Shown: in pieces, positions 25,661 to 34,949 of the stretch
Position numbering within the stretch: the stretch's first letter is position 1
How the letters are laid out: the number at the start of each line of letters is the position of its first letter
Assembly: GCA_003223255.1 (NCBI GenBank)
Contig: QHYJ01000039.1
Coordinates: forward strand, 1,296 to 37,022
Direction of reading: 5' to 3'
Origin: Acidobacteriota bacterium
Lineage (GTDB): Bacteria > Acidobacteriota > Terriglobia > Acidiferrales > UBA7541
DNA: 35,727 nucleotides
Program-made: the position numbers and the translations under genes
Notes under the pieces: generated by a model
Database searches by the model: none
Told to the model about the DNA's origin: nothing
Seen by the model: the letters and a program-made list of their open reading frames with translations, nothing else

Positions 25661-25745
25661 TTTGTTCTTCGCGACAAGAGGTCCCGCGGGAGCAGGAATG
25701 AAGAACAAGGAAGTTTTTCGCCGCTGGTAACCGCAAGGAGCACCC

Positions 25746-28451
25746 ATGCGCCTCGAACATTGGCTCTACACGATCCCGTTGCGGCTGCGCTCGCTCTTCC
25801 GGCGCGGGCGGGTTGAGCAGGAACTCGGCGGAGAGCTGCAGTATCACCTGGAGCGCAGGACTGAGGAGTTCCTCGCGCAGGGCATGACAGGGGAAGACGC
25901 GCGCCGCGCCGCCGTACGCGCGATGGATGGATTGGAATTGAGAAAAGAACAGTGCCGGGACGCGCGCGGCGTGAATCTTATCGAAACTCTGATGCAGGAT
26001 CTGCGCTTCGGCCTGCGGATGCTCCGGAAATCCCCTGGTTTCACCGCCGTCGCTGTTCTAACCCTAGCTCTCGGCATCGGCGCGAACACGGCGATTTTTG
26101 GGCTGGTGGACTCCGCATTCCTGCGCGGCCTGCCTTTCCGTGAACCGGAGCGATTGGTTCATATCTGGACGATCGAGGACGATGGCGACGTCCATACCCC
26201 TACTCCAGCGCAGTATCAGGCCACCCGCAAAAACAGTGAGTTGTTTGAGCAGATCGCGGCGGAGGGATGGGCCGACTATTTTTACAGCGCCGATGGCGCC
26301 ACCGCCCAAAACTTGCCGGGGTTTCTGGTCACCCCCAACTGGTTCCCGACGCTCGGCGTTCAACCATTGCTAGGACGCAACTTTCGAGAGGAGGAACAAC
26401 AAGCTGGCCAGGACGGGGTCGGGATGCTTTCCTACGACTGCTGGCGGAATCGGTTTCACGGCGACCCGGGGATTATCGGACAGCAGATTGTTCTGGATCG
26501 TCGGCTGGTTACCGTTGTTGACGTGCTCCCGCAGTCGCTGGGACCCTATTACGAAGAGCTAGAAATCTTTGCCCCTCTGGTTCTCGACTCTTACGCGGCT
26601 CAAGGAAACGTAAGAGCAGGAAAAATGAGGGTGCAAATCGTCGCGCGGTTGAAACCTCGAGTAACGCTTGCGCAGGCGCGTTCGGAGGTGGAAGTCCTTG
26701 CGGACCAGTTTAAGAATACCAGCGCACTAGCCGATCGAAGTAAGCGTTTCGTCGTGGAAGAATTTGGAGAGATGTTTCGCAATCCTGGACCGACCGTACA
26801 AAATGCGCAACGCGGCCTCTGGATGACGATGGTTGCGGCAGCGGTTGTTTTGTTGATCGCGTGCGCGAACGTTGCCGGCTTGCTCCTGGCACGAGGCGTG
26901 AATCGTCACCGAGAGGTTGTCGTACGCACTGCGCTGGGCTCTTCCCGCGGACGAATGATTCGGCAACTTTTGACCGAAAACGCGCTGCTGTTCCTTTGCG
27001 GCGCAGTTGTCGCCATAATCGTGACGTGCTGGTGTCAGGAAATCATCACAAAAGCGGCGTCGGGAATACTTTCCGGTGTGTATCTGCAGGTGGATGCTCG
27101 CGTACTTGCGGTCAGTTTGGGAGTTTCGTTTCTGAGCGCCTTGGCTTTCGGGATGGTTCCGGCGTTGCACGCAACGCGGGTAAATCTTAATGAAAGTTTG
27201 AAAGATGCGGCGCCCAACGCGGCGGGCGGGTCGCGCTCGCGGCGTCTGCCGAACGGCCTGGTCGCGAGTCAGGTTGCGCTGGGCATGGTGCTGCTCGTAG
27301 GCTTCGGCTTGTTGCTGCGCAGTTTTCTGCACGTCGAATCCTCACATCTTGGGTATGACCCGCGCAACGTCTTGACAGCCACGATCCGGCTGCCGTTTAC
27401 GCGCTACACAACCACGCCGGATCGCGTCCGCCTCATGCACGATGCGGCAGAGCGGATGCGGCTGATGCCAGGGGTGGAGTCGGTAGGCATAGTAAATTCC
27501 TTGCCGATGGAAGGGGCGGAAAGTGCGCCGCTCAGAATTGAGGCGACTGCTAAAAACGCGACAGCCATTGAGGACAGAATCTATTTTGTGTTGATAGGCC
27601 CGGAATATTTCTCAACTTTGAAGGTGCCAATGCTTACCGGCCGGCCGTTCCAAGAGCGGGATGGTCAACATGCCAGCCCGGTCGCGATCGTCAACGAGAC
27701 TTTCGCGAAACAGTTTTTCCCGGGGACCAATCCTATCGGTTATCACCTGGCGTTTGCGGATTCCCCAACGATTGAGAGGGAGATTGTTGGCGTTGTCGCA
27801 GATTTCCGGCAGCGCAATCCGGAAGAAGATTTGCGGCCGCTCGCGTATTTCGCTGTGGCACAAACCGCACCGCCGCGATGGAGTATGGCGATTCGTGTGC
27901 GGGCTGGGAGCGACGCGGGGAATGTCGCTGCGCGCATCAACAATTGGCTTCAGCCAGTTGATCCGCAGCTCTATTGGGAATTAGGCAGTATGCAGGCGCA
28001 GCTCCACGATTCCGAGTCTATGACCTTGCGGCGGCCGGTGATCACCCTGCTGGCTTCCTTCGGAAGCTTGGCCCTGATCTTGGTTGTTGTCGGTGTGTTC
28101 GGAGTGACATCGTATTCTGTCGCCGAACGCACGCGGGAAATCGGCATTCGCACTGCGCTCGGGGCAGGCCACGGCGAAATTGCGCGCCTCGTGTTGCGTG
28201 AATCATTACTCGTCGCGTGTGCGGGCTTGGTTGTTGGTACGCTTGCCGCATTTGCGGTGACGCGCTTTTTCCCCACGGAAGGCATCGGGTGGAGTGGATC
28301 GGGAATCTTCCTCTATGGCGTCTCACGGATGGACAGCCTTACTTATCTATTGGCGGCAACACTGCTCACAGCTGTCGTGCTTGCCGCTTCTTGGGCGCCG
28401 GCGCGGCGCGCCATGCGCGTCGACCCTATGGTCGCCCTGCGCCACGAATAG
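25746..28451 (+). CDS. ADOP-family ABC-type (FtsX/MacB-like) permease
   Basis: Intact 901-residue member of the acidobacterial duplicated orphan permease family. It has an N-terminal cytoplasmic helical region ([24 protein letters not shown]-like YHLERRTEEF). The first transmembrane helix is at LRKSPGFTAVAVLTLALGIG, followed by a MacB periplasmic core domain. The first FtsX helices lie around [20 protein letters not shown] with VVRTALGSSRGRMIRQLL. A second MacB domain follows, and the second FtsX unit carries VFGVTSYSVAERTREIGIRT. It ends with the typical APARRAMRVDPMVALRHE. No ATPase gene accompanies it, as usual for this family, and the transported substrate is unknown. AAGGAG precedes the start. 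It follows the frameshifted sister copy. Confidence 0.9.
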   Translation: MRLEHWLYTIPLRLRSLFRRGRVEQELGGELQYHLERRTEEFLAQGMTGEDARRAAVRAMDGLELRKEQCRDARGVNLIETLMQDLRFGLRMLRKSPGFTAVAVLTLALGIGANTAIFGLVDSAFLRGLPFREPERLVHIWTIEDDGDVHTPTPAQYQATRKNSELFEQIAAEGWADYFYSADGATAQNLPGFLVTPNWFPTLGVQPLLGRNFREEEQQAGQDGVGMLSYDCWRNRFHGDPGIIGQQIVLDRRLVTVVDVLPQSLGPYYEELEIFAPLVLDSYAAQGNVRAGKMRVQIVARLKPRVTLAQARSEVEVLADQFKNTSALADRSKRFVVEEFGEMFRNPGPTVQNAQRGLWMTMVAAAVVLLIACANVAGLLLARGVNRHREVVVRTALGSSRGRMIRQLLTENALLFLCGAVVAIIVTCWCQEIITKAASGILSGVYLQVDARVLAVSLGVSFLSALAFGMVPALHATRVNLNESLKDAAPNAAGGSRSRRLPNGLVASQVALGMVLLVGFGLLLRSFLHVESSHLGYDPRNVLTATIRLPFTRYTTTPDRVRLMHDAAERMRLMPGVESVGIVNSLPMEGAESAPLRIEATAKNATAIEDRIYFVLIGPEYFSTLKVPMLTGRPFQERDGQHASPVAIVNETFAKQFFPGTNPIGYHLAFADSPTIEREIVGVVADFRQRNPEEDLRPLAYFAVAQTAPPRWSMAIRVRAGSDAGNVAARINNWLQPVDPQLYWELGSMQAQLHDSESMTLRRPVITLLASFGSLALILVVVGVFGVTSYSVAERTREIGIRTALGAGHGEIARLVLRESLLVACAGLVVGTLAAFAVTRFFPTEGIGWSGSGIFLYGVSRMDSLTYLLAATLLTAVVLAASWAPARRAMRVDPMVALRHE

Positions 28452-28655
28452 GCTCAACGTGGCCACTGCTCATATTGATAGGCTCAACAATCCTTCGTAA
28501 ATTTGCAGGCTTCATCGATGCTGGCGGCATTCGCCCTAAGACTCCCGCGTCAAGATAGAAGTTTATGCAAGCCGGAGAGCATAATAGGTTGTCGTGACTC
28601 TTCATTCGCGGGCGCGCGCGACAGAAAGCCTGTTTGAGCCCGCAAGAGGAAGAAC

Positions 28656-30557
28656 ATGAACAACGGAATGAAAGAGCGATTGAAGACGCCGTTGATTCGC
28701 GAGAACGGCAAGCATCGGCCCGCGACTTGGGACGAGGCGCTGGGTCGCGTGGCCGCTGGATTCCGCGCGCAAGTTGAAAAGCACGGGCCGCGCACGTTCG
28801 GCATGTTCAGTTGCTCGAAGACCACCAACGAACTCAACTACGTGGCGCAGAAATTCGTGCGCTCGGTGATTGGCACGAACAATATTGACAGCTGCAACCG
28901 GACTTGACACGCCCCCAGCGTCGTCGGTCTGGCGACGGTTTTCGGAGCGGGCGGCGGAACCAGTTCGTACCGCGAAGTCGAAGAGACGGACGTCATCCTG
29001 CTTTGGGGCTCGAGCGCGCGAGAGACGCACCCGATTTTCTTCTATCACGTACTGAAAGGGATTCGCAACGGCGCGAAGCTCCACGTGATCGATCCGCGTC
29101 GGACGAGTTCGGCGCAATGGGCCGACACCTGGCTGGGGGTGGACGTGGGCAGCGACATTTCGCTGGCCAATGCCATGGCCCGCGAAATTATTCATTCAGG
29201 CCTAGCCAACGAAAAGTTCATTCAACATGGAACTAGCGGCTTTGACGCTTATCGCGCGTGCGTCGAGAAGTACACGCTGGAGCGCGCGGAACGCGAGACC
29301 GGCGTGCCTGCGGAAACGATTCGGCAGACGGCGCATGCGTATGCCAAGGCCAAGCGCGCGCAGATTTGCTGGACGTTGGGCATCACCGAGCATCACAACG
29401 CGGTCGACAACGTGCTGGCGCTGATCAACCTCGGGCTGCTCACGGGACACGTCGGTCGCTATGGAGGCGGCCTCAATCCGCTGCGCGGGCAGAACAATGT
29501 GCAGGGCGGCGGCGACATGGGCGCGATTCCCGACCGCTTGCCGGGGTTTCAGCATGTGGAGAACGCGGAGCTGCGCGCGAAATTCGAAAGCGCGTATGGA
29601 GCGAAACTCCACCCCAGGCAAGGCTGGCACTTAAGCGCGATGTTCGAGGCGATGGAGCGCGGCGAGCTCACTACCCTTTACGTACTGGGCGAAAATCCTA
29701 TCGATTCCGAAGCGGATCGTCACCGCGCGGTGAAGCTGATGAGCGGGCTGGAATTTCTTGTTGTGCAGGATCTCTTTTACACGAAGACCGCCGAACTCGC
29801 GCACGTTATCCTGCCCGGCTCGGCCGGCTGGTGCGAGACCGAAGGCACGGTGACCAGCAGCGAGCGCCGCGTGCAGCGCGTGCGTGCCGCAGTGCCGCCG
29901 CCCGAAGGGGTGCGCGACGACATGGAAATCATCTACGAACTCGCAAAGCGCTTTGGCCGCGACTGGGGAAAGCCGGATGCGGAAACCGTCTGGAACGAGT
30001 TGCGTTCGCTGAGCCCCATGCATGCGGGCATGAGTTACAAGCGGCTCGAAGAACTTGGCGGGATTCAATGGCCTTGTTACGACGAATCGCATCCAGGGGA
30101 AATGTATTTGCACAGCCGACTGTGGCGTGAGCCTCTGATCGGTCCGCGGGCACCGTTCAGCGTGGTGGAATTCGAGCCGCCGGTGGATGCATTGAGCGAA
30201 GAATATCCCATTCGGCTCACTACGGGGCGACACTTGGATTCCTACAATACCGGCGAGCAGAGCCGGCGCTTCCCTTCTCCCTTGCGCCGCGAGGCGACGC
30301 TGGACCTTTCGCCGGAAGATGGGAAGCGGTACAGAGTTAGCGAAGGCGAACAAGTGCGCGTGAGTTCGCGCCGCGGGTCTGTGCTTGCGCCAGTGCGGTT
30401 TGACCCAGGGTTGCGGCCGGGCCTGGCGTTTCTTGCCGTTCACTTTCACGATGAAATTGCGACGAACGATCTCACAATCGATGCCGTCGATGCGAAATCC
30501 GGAACATCCGAATTTAAAGCGACGGCAATTCGCATCGAGAAGTACGTGGAGCACTGA
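28656..30557 (+). CDS. fdhF: Selenocysteine-containing formate dehydrogenase, catalytic (molybdopterin) subunit
   Basis: Oxidises formate to CO2 at a Mo/W-bis-MGD centre. The ATG (AGAGGAAG upstream) opens a frame that meets TGA at 28905-28907 and continues without interruption to 30557, 633 residues with Sec at position 84. The context DSCNRT-U-HAPSVVGL is the active site of FdhF-type enzymes, with Sec/Cys followed by the catalytic His. Further motifs are VIDPRRTSSAQWADTWLG, NPLRGQNNVQGGGDMGAIPD, GENPIDSEADRH, HVILPGSAGWCETEGTVTSS and RLTTGRHLDSYNTGEQSRR. A SECIS-like hairpin lies 11 bases after the TGA. The N-terminal Fe4S4 domain of normal FdhF is absent here and is encoded at the end of 32444-33358. 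If the TGA were a real stop, the gene would be dead. Confidence 0.88.
28919..28937 (+). promoter_or_regulatory. Bacterial SECIS element in the fdhF reading frame
   Basis: CGTCGTC-GGTCT-GGCGACG forms a 7-bp stem (one G-U) with a five-base loop. The loop GGTCT begins 18 bases after the TGA. As I recall it, the E. coli fdhF SECIS has the same loop sequence at the same distance from its UGA. SelB would bind here to decode UGA as selenocysteine. Confidence 0.8.
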
Positions 30558-32447
30558 GTGGACCTGCATCTGAACGCAGCCAAAGCAAGCGCAGAAGAAC
30601 GAGTTGCAATGGACGCAGCGTTGAAACAGCTTGAATCTAGTCCGGGCGACGCGTCTCTGACAGTTACGAGCGATGGCCAGGCGGACGGCAACGTCCCTAC
30701 CAACGGCTTGCCAACGCGTTCGAAGCGTCATCTGCTGCTCCCCGTGCTGCACGCGATTCAAGAACGCGTGGGCTGGATCAGCCCGGGCGCGCTGAACTAC
30801 GCTTCGTTACAACTGGGCGTGCCTCCTGCGGAGGCGCATGGTGTTGCGTCGTTTTATGAAAAGTTTTCGCTGGCGCCGAAACCGCCCGTCGTCGCGCGCG
30901 CGTGCGACGACATTGCCTGCATGACTCGCGGCGCCGGAGCGTTGTGCGCGGAGCTCGAGCGCAAACTCGGGCCTGCGGGGAAACCGTGCTCGCTTGGAAA
31001 GGCAATTTGGCAGCGCAGTTCGTGCCTGGGTCTTTGCGAACGCGCGCCCGCTGCGTTGATCACCGCAGCGGGAGAAAAGCCCCGCGAGCGCGTGATAGCG
31101 CCTGCGTATGCGGAGAGTATCGCATCCGCGGTCTTAGATGCAGCGACAGGAAAGCTGCCTGACGAAATTGATACGCTGAATGCGAAGGTTTCTGTCCCGC
31201 AAGACGGACGATCGCAATTGCGACTCTTGCGCCGCGTGGGGCAAGTGGATCCAGCCAGTCTCGAGGATTACCGCCGACTCGGCGGTTACGAAGCCTTGCG
31301 ACGAGCGTTCGAATGGGGCCCTGAGCGCGTGATTCGCGAGGCCATCGAGTCGAAACTCCTTGGCCGCGGCGGCGCGGCTTTCCCCGCCGGGAAAAAATGG
31401 GAAGCCGTGCACCAACAGCGGGAGTCGAACCGCCCGCACTACGTGATCTGCAACGCCGACGAATCCGAACCGGGCACCTTCAAGGACCGCATCCTGATGG
31501 AGGGCGATCCCTTCGCAGTTCTCGAAGGCATGACGATTGCGGCTTTCGCGGTCGGTGCAAAAAGGGGTTACATCTATATTCGCGGCGAATATCCCTATGC
31601 CACACAGCGATTAGAACAAGCGATCCATGCCGCGCGGGCGCAAAACTTTCTGGGCGAGGATATTGGCGGGCGCGGATTCACGTTTGACATCGAGATTCGC
31701 CGCGGCGCGGGCGCGTATATTTGCGGCGAAGAAACCGCGCTGTTCAATTCCATCGAAGGCTACCGCGGCGAGCCGCGCAACAAGCCGCCGTTCCCCACGC
31801 AAAGTGGATTGTTTCGCGAGCCGACTGTTGTCAACAACGTGGAAACGCTGGTCAACGTTCCGGAGATTATTTTGAATGGCGGCGCCGCGTATGCGCGCAT
31901 CGGCACGGCAAACTCCTCTGGATACCGGCTGTTCTGCGTTTCCGGGCATGTGGTTCGCCCCGGCGTATACGAACTCCCCTTTGGGCCGACGATTCGAGAC
32001 CTTATCGAAATGGCCGGTGGCGTCGGTGGAACGGGCCGGCTGCAAGCGGTCCTGTTGGGCGGAGCCGCGGGCAGCTTTGTCTCCCCGAAGGAACTGGATA
32101 CGCCGTTAACCTTCGAAGGCACACGCGCAATCGGCGCGACGCTCGGCTCCGGCGTCGTCATGCTCTTCGACGATTCCGTGGATCTCGAGCAGATTTTGCT
32201 GCGTATCGCCGCATTTTTCCGCAGCGAAACGTGCGGGCAGTGCGTCCCTTGCCGCGTTGGCACGATCCGTCAGGAAGAACTGCTTCAGCGGCTAATAGCG
32301 CGCAAGCCGCTCGGTTCAAAGGAGCAGGAAAGCGCGCTGCTGAAAGAAATGGCGCAGGCGATGCGCGACGCCTCGATTTGCGGCCTGGGTCAGACCGCTT
32401 CCGGCGCTATTCTCTCGGCGATGGATCGTTGGAGTCTTTTTTTATGA
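30558..32447 (+). CDS. NuoE-NuoF fusion: NAD(H)-oxidising diaphorase subunit of formate dehydrogenase
   Basis: Passes electrons from formate to NAD+ (or back). Residues about 55-180 form a NuoE-like thioredoxin-fold [2Fe-2S] domain with ligands C116, C121, C156 and C160 (CDDIAC and CLGLC). Residues about 225-629 are NuoF-like: the FMN/NADH glycine-rich stretch LLGRGGAAFPAGKKWEAV, CNADESEPGTFKDR and GAGAYICGEETALFNSIEGY. The [4Fe-4S] ligands are ETCGQCVPCRVGT (C559, C562, C565) plus C608 in SICGLG. The GTG start directly follows the fdhF stop. ATG 30609 is a possible later start and would lose only a poorly conserved N-terminus. The stop overlaps the next start codon (ATGA). The fusion corresponds to FdsG+FdsB of NAD-dependent formate dehydrogenases. 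Confidence 0.9.
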   Translation: MDLHLNAAKASAEERVAMDAALKQLESSPGDASLTVTSDGQADGNVPTNGLPTRSKRHLLLPVLHAIQERVGWISPGALNYASLQLGVPPAEAHGVASFYEKFSLAPKPPVVARACDDIACMTRGAGALCAELERKLGPAGKPCSLGKAIWQRSSCLGLCERAPAALITAAGEKPRERVIAPAYAESIASAVLDAATGKLPDEIDTLNAKVSVPQDGRSQLRLLRRVGQVDPASLEDYRRLGGYEALRRAFEWGPERVIREAIESKLLGRGGAAFPAGKKWEAVHQQRESNRPHYVICNADESEPGTFKDRILMEGDPFAVLEGMTIAAFAVGAKRGYIYIRGEYPYATQRLEQAIHAARAQNFLGEDIGGRGFTFDIEIRRGAGAYICGEETALFNSIEGYRGEPRNKPPFPTQSGLFREPTVVNNVETLVNVPEIILNGGAAYARIGTANSSGYRLFCVSGHVVRPGVYELPFGPTIRDLIEMAGGVGGTGRLQAVLLGGAAGSFVSPKELDTPLTFEGTRAIGATLGSGVVMLFDDSVDLEQILLRIAAFFRSETCGQCVPCRVGTIRQEELLQRLIARKPLGSKEQESALLKEMAQAMRDASICGLGQTASGAILSAMDRWSLFL

Positions 32448-33358
32448 GCGAGCAGCTTCAAGCACCTTCTCCATTGATTCCGATTCCGCGCGCGCCGGCA
32501 CCGGAAATTCCTGTGCCTGCGGCGCGGCGCGATGTGCAAATCACGATTGATGGAAAGCGCGTGACCGTGCTTGAAGGCGCGACGATTCTCGATGCAGCGA
32601 AAACACTTGGAATCGAAACACCGACGCTTTGCTTTCTCGAAACGCTGACTCCTGTGAACGTGTGCCGCGTGTGCGTGGTTCAAGTGGAAGGTTCGCGACC
32701 GCTGGTGCCGGCGTGCTCGCGCAAAGTGGAAGAGGGCATGGTGGTGTGGACCGATTCGGAGCGCGTGCGGCTGAGCCGACGCGTGGTGCTGGAATTTCTC
32801 GCTTCGTCCGTCGATGTTTCGACCGCGCTGCAACTCCAGGCCTACATGAAGCGCTACGAAGCGCGCCCGGAAAAATTCGGGCCGCGTGCCGCAACCGTGG
32901 TGCAGCCACCGAAAATCGACAACGAACTGTACGTGCGTGACTATTCCAAGTGTATTCTCTGCTACAAATGCGCGGAAGCCTGCGGCGTGGACGCGCAAAA
33001 CACGTTTGCGATCGGCGTGGCGGGACGCGGGTTCCACGCGCACATTGCCACCGAATTCGAAATTCCGCTGACGGATTCGGCGTGCGTGTATTGCGGGAAC
33101 TGCATCGGCGTATGTCCCACCGGAGCGTTGATGGGGAAAATCGAGTACGACATGCGCGCGGCGGGAACTTGGGACGAATCACGGCAAACACGCACCGAGA
33201 CGATCTGCCCGTACTGCGGCGTGGGATGCGAGCTAACCGTGCACTCGCAGGCCGGCCAAATTGTGAGAGTCAGTTCGCCGCTCGATCACTCCGTCACGCA
33301 GGGCAACCTGTGCATCAAAGGCCGCTTCGGCTGGCAATTCACACAATCTCACAAATGA
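32444..33358 (+). CDS. Iron-sulfur module of formate dehydrogenase, detached N-terminal part of the alpha subunit
   Basis: A 304-residue electron-transfer protein. A proline-rich leader precedes a NuoG-like [2Fe-2S] domain with C63, C74, C77 and C91 (CFLETLTPVNVCRVC, PAC). Two [4Fe-4S] ferredoxin motifs follow, CILCYKCAEACGVD (C170, C173, C176, C180) and CVYCGNCIGVCPTG. The C-terminus is a molybdopterin-oxidoreductase Fe4S4 domain: TICPYCGVGCELTVHSQAGQ and GNLCIKGRFGWQFTQ. That last domain normally opens the catalytic chain, whose remainder is the first gene of this operon. The His-Cys3 [4Fe-4S] motif expected after the [2Fe-2S] domain is missing: the region LEFLASSVDVSTALQLQAYM has no Cys or His. 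It starts at ATG 32444, overlapping the NuoEF stop. Confidence 0.88.
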   Translation: MSEQLQAPSPLIPIPRAPAPEIPVPAARRDVQITIDGKRVTVLEGATILDAAKTLGIETPTLCFLETLTPVNVCRVCVVQVEGSRPLVPACSRKVEEGMVVWTDSERVRLSRRVVLEFLASSVDVSTALQLQAYMKRYEARPEKFGPRAATVVQPPKIDNELYVRDYSKCILCYKCAEACGVDAQNTFAIGVAGRGFHAHIATEFEIPLTDSACVYCGNCIGVCPTGALMGKIEYDMRAAGTWDESRQTRTETICPYCGVGCELTVHSQAGQIVRVSSPLDHSVTQGNLCIKGRFGWQFTQSHK

Positions 33359-33374
33359 CTCCGCTCCTGAGTGG

Positions 33375-33394
33375 GCCGACGACTTGCGGTCGGC
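33375..33394 (+). terminator. Weak hairpin after the formate dehydrogenase operon
   Basis: GCCGAC-gacttgcg-GTCGGC lies 17 bases after the last stop codon. No T run follows, so it may only slow polymerase or stabilise the 3' end. Confidence 0.25.
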
Positions 33395-33530
33395 GCGCCG
33401 AAGGGCAATCCGAAACGCTTTCTATATTATTCCCACCACCTCACGGATCTGGGGGCGGTATCACCCAATTCGTGCGCCTCTTTGCCTTTTTTACTCCCGC
33501 GACCTCCTTTACTTCCTCTACTTCCACAAA

Positions 33531-34949
33531 ATGCGATACCCTCTTGGACAACATGTTCTTCACTTCATCGCGGCGCCTACAACCCGTGCAGCAACTTCCA
33601 GCGTGAGCCGCCAGAGAAACCTACCCCCTCGTGCCTTGCGCAAAGCGAGCCTGCTGCCCTTTGTGTTTGTGATGTACGCATACGCCACGGGCGGGCCGTT
33701 TGGTCTGGAAGACATGGTCACGACCAGCGGCCCGGGACTGACGCTGCTCTATCATCTGTTCATCCCGCTGTTTTGGTGCGTTCCGGTATCGTTGGTGGCG
33801 GCCGAATTGACGACAGCGATTCCCGTCGAGGGCGGATTCTACCGTTGGGTGCGCGCGGGATTTGGCGACTTCTGGGGATTCCTCGCCGGCTGGTGGAACT
33901 GGAGCGCATCGTTTTTGCTGGCAGCGGCGTACGCGGTGCTCTTCGCGGACTATCTCACCGACTACATCTCGTTTTATTTCAAGCCGGCCGGCGCGCTGAC
34001 GCATTACGCGATTGCCGCATCGTTAGTCGCGCTGATTTGCTACGTGAATGTGCGCGGGATCCACATGGTCGGGGTGGTCTCGACGATATTGGAAGCTTTT
34101 GTGCTGGTGGCCGTGGGCGCACTGTGCGTGGTCGCGGCGCTGAAGTGGCAGCACAATCCGTTCTCGCCGTTAGTGCCGCCGCATGCGCCGAAATTTCAAG
34201 TGTTTGGCACCGGGCTGGCGCTGGGGCTGTGGCTCTATTCGGGATACGAGCAGCTCTCGAGCGTCGCCGAGGAAGTGGAAAATCCGCAGCGCACGTATCC
34301 GCGGGCGCTGGCCGTCGTGGTGCCGTTGTCTATCGCCACGTACTTTCTTCCGACTCTGTTTTCGCTGGCCGCGCTCGGCGATTGGCGAAAATGGCACACC
34401 GGCTATTTTTCCGACGTCGCACAACTCCTCGGAGGGCCATGGCTGGCGATTCCGCTGACCATTGCGGCGATGATTGGCAACGTGGCGCTGCTGAACGCGA
34501 CTGTGCTGACGAGCACGCGCATGCCGTCGACGATGGCGGAAGACGGCTACCTTCCGGCGGCGTTTTCGGCGCGGCATCCGCGCTACGGAACGCCGTGGAT
34601 TGCGATTATGGCCTCATCGATCGTGTACGCGTTGCTAGCGCAAAAGACGTTGGTGCAGTTGCTCACCGTTTACGTGTGGCTGCGCATCGGCGTAACGGTT
34701 CTAACGGTGCTTTCGTCGTGGCGTTTGCGGCAGACAAAGCCGGATCTGCCGCGGCCGTTTTGGATTCCAGGGCGCCGCGCAGGATTGTTCTACGTGGTGG
34801 CGGCGCCGTTGGTGATGAGCGTCGTCGTGCTTGTGGGGAGCGACCCGTTTGCCCGCAAGTGGGGACCGGTGCCGGTGCTGCTCGCGCTTCCGATGTATTT
34901 TGTGATTCGCAAGATGCAACCTGCGATACCGAGTTCGCGCGCTACGTGA
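33531..34949 (+). CDS. APC-family amino acid/polyamine permease
   Basis: Inner-membrane secondary transporter with about twelve helices. The first conserved segment is SLLPFVFVMYAYATGGPFGL followed by EDMVTTSGPG, then ELTTAIPVEGGFYRWVRAGF, the AGWWNWSASFLLAAAYAVLF region and GLWLYSGYEQLSSVAEEVEN with PQRTYPRAL. These match the amino-acid/polyamine/organocation superfamily, especially proteins close to plant-type polyamine carriers. The start is uncertain. ATG 33531 is the first ATG in frame and gives 472 residues. GTG 33603, just ahead of the conserved part, is as likely, and neither has a good ribosome binding site. It ends in an 8-base convergent overlap with an FAD oxidase gene, which hints at amine or amino acid use. 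Confidence 0.85.
   Translation: MRYPLGQHVLHFIAAPTTRAATSSVSRQRNLPPRALRKASLLPFVFVMYAYATGGPFGLEDMVTTSGPGLTLLYHLFIPLFWCVPVSLVAAELTTAIPVEGGFYRWVRAGFGDFWGFLAGWWNWSASFLLAAAYAVLFADYLTDYISFYFKPAGALTHYAIAASLVALICYVNVRGIHMVGVVSTILEAFVLVAVGALCVVAALKWQHNPFSPLVPPHAPKFQVFGTGLALGLWLYSGYEQLSSVAEEVENPQRTYPRALAVVVPLSIATYFLPTLFSLAALGDWRKWHTGYFSDVAQLLGGPWLAIPLTIAAMIGNVALLNATVLTSTRMPSTMAEDGYLPAAFSARHPRYGTPWIAIMASSIVYALLAQKTLVQLLTVYVWLRIGVTVLTVLSSWRLRQTKPDLPRPFWIPGRRAGLFYVVAAPLVMSVVVLVGSDPFARKWGPVPVLLALPMYFVIRKMQPAIPSSRAT

Noticed and set aside
28656-28907. A separate 83-residue protein ending at the TGA
   Set aside because: The frame continues without a stop through conserved formate dehydrogenase sequence, and a SECIS-like hairpin follows, so the TGA is read as selenocysteine.
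29631-30761. 376-residue minus-strand frame
   Set aside because: Antisense to the formate dehydrogenase catalytic gene; no ribosome binding site or domain.
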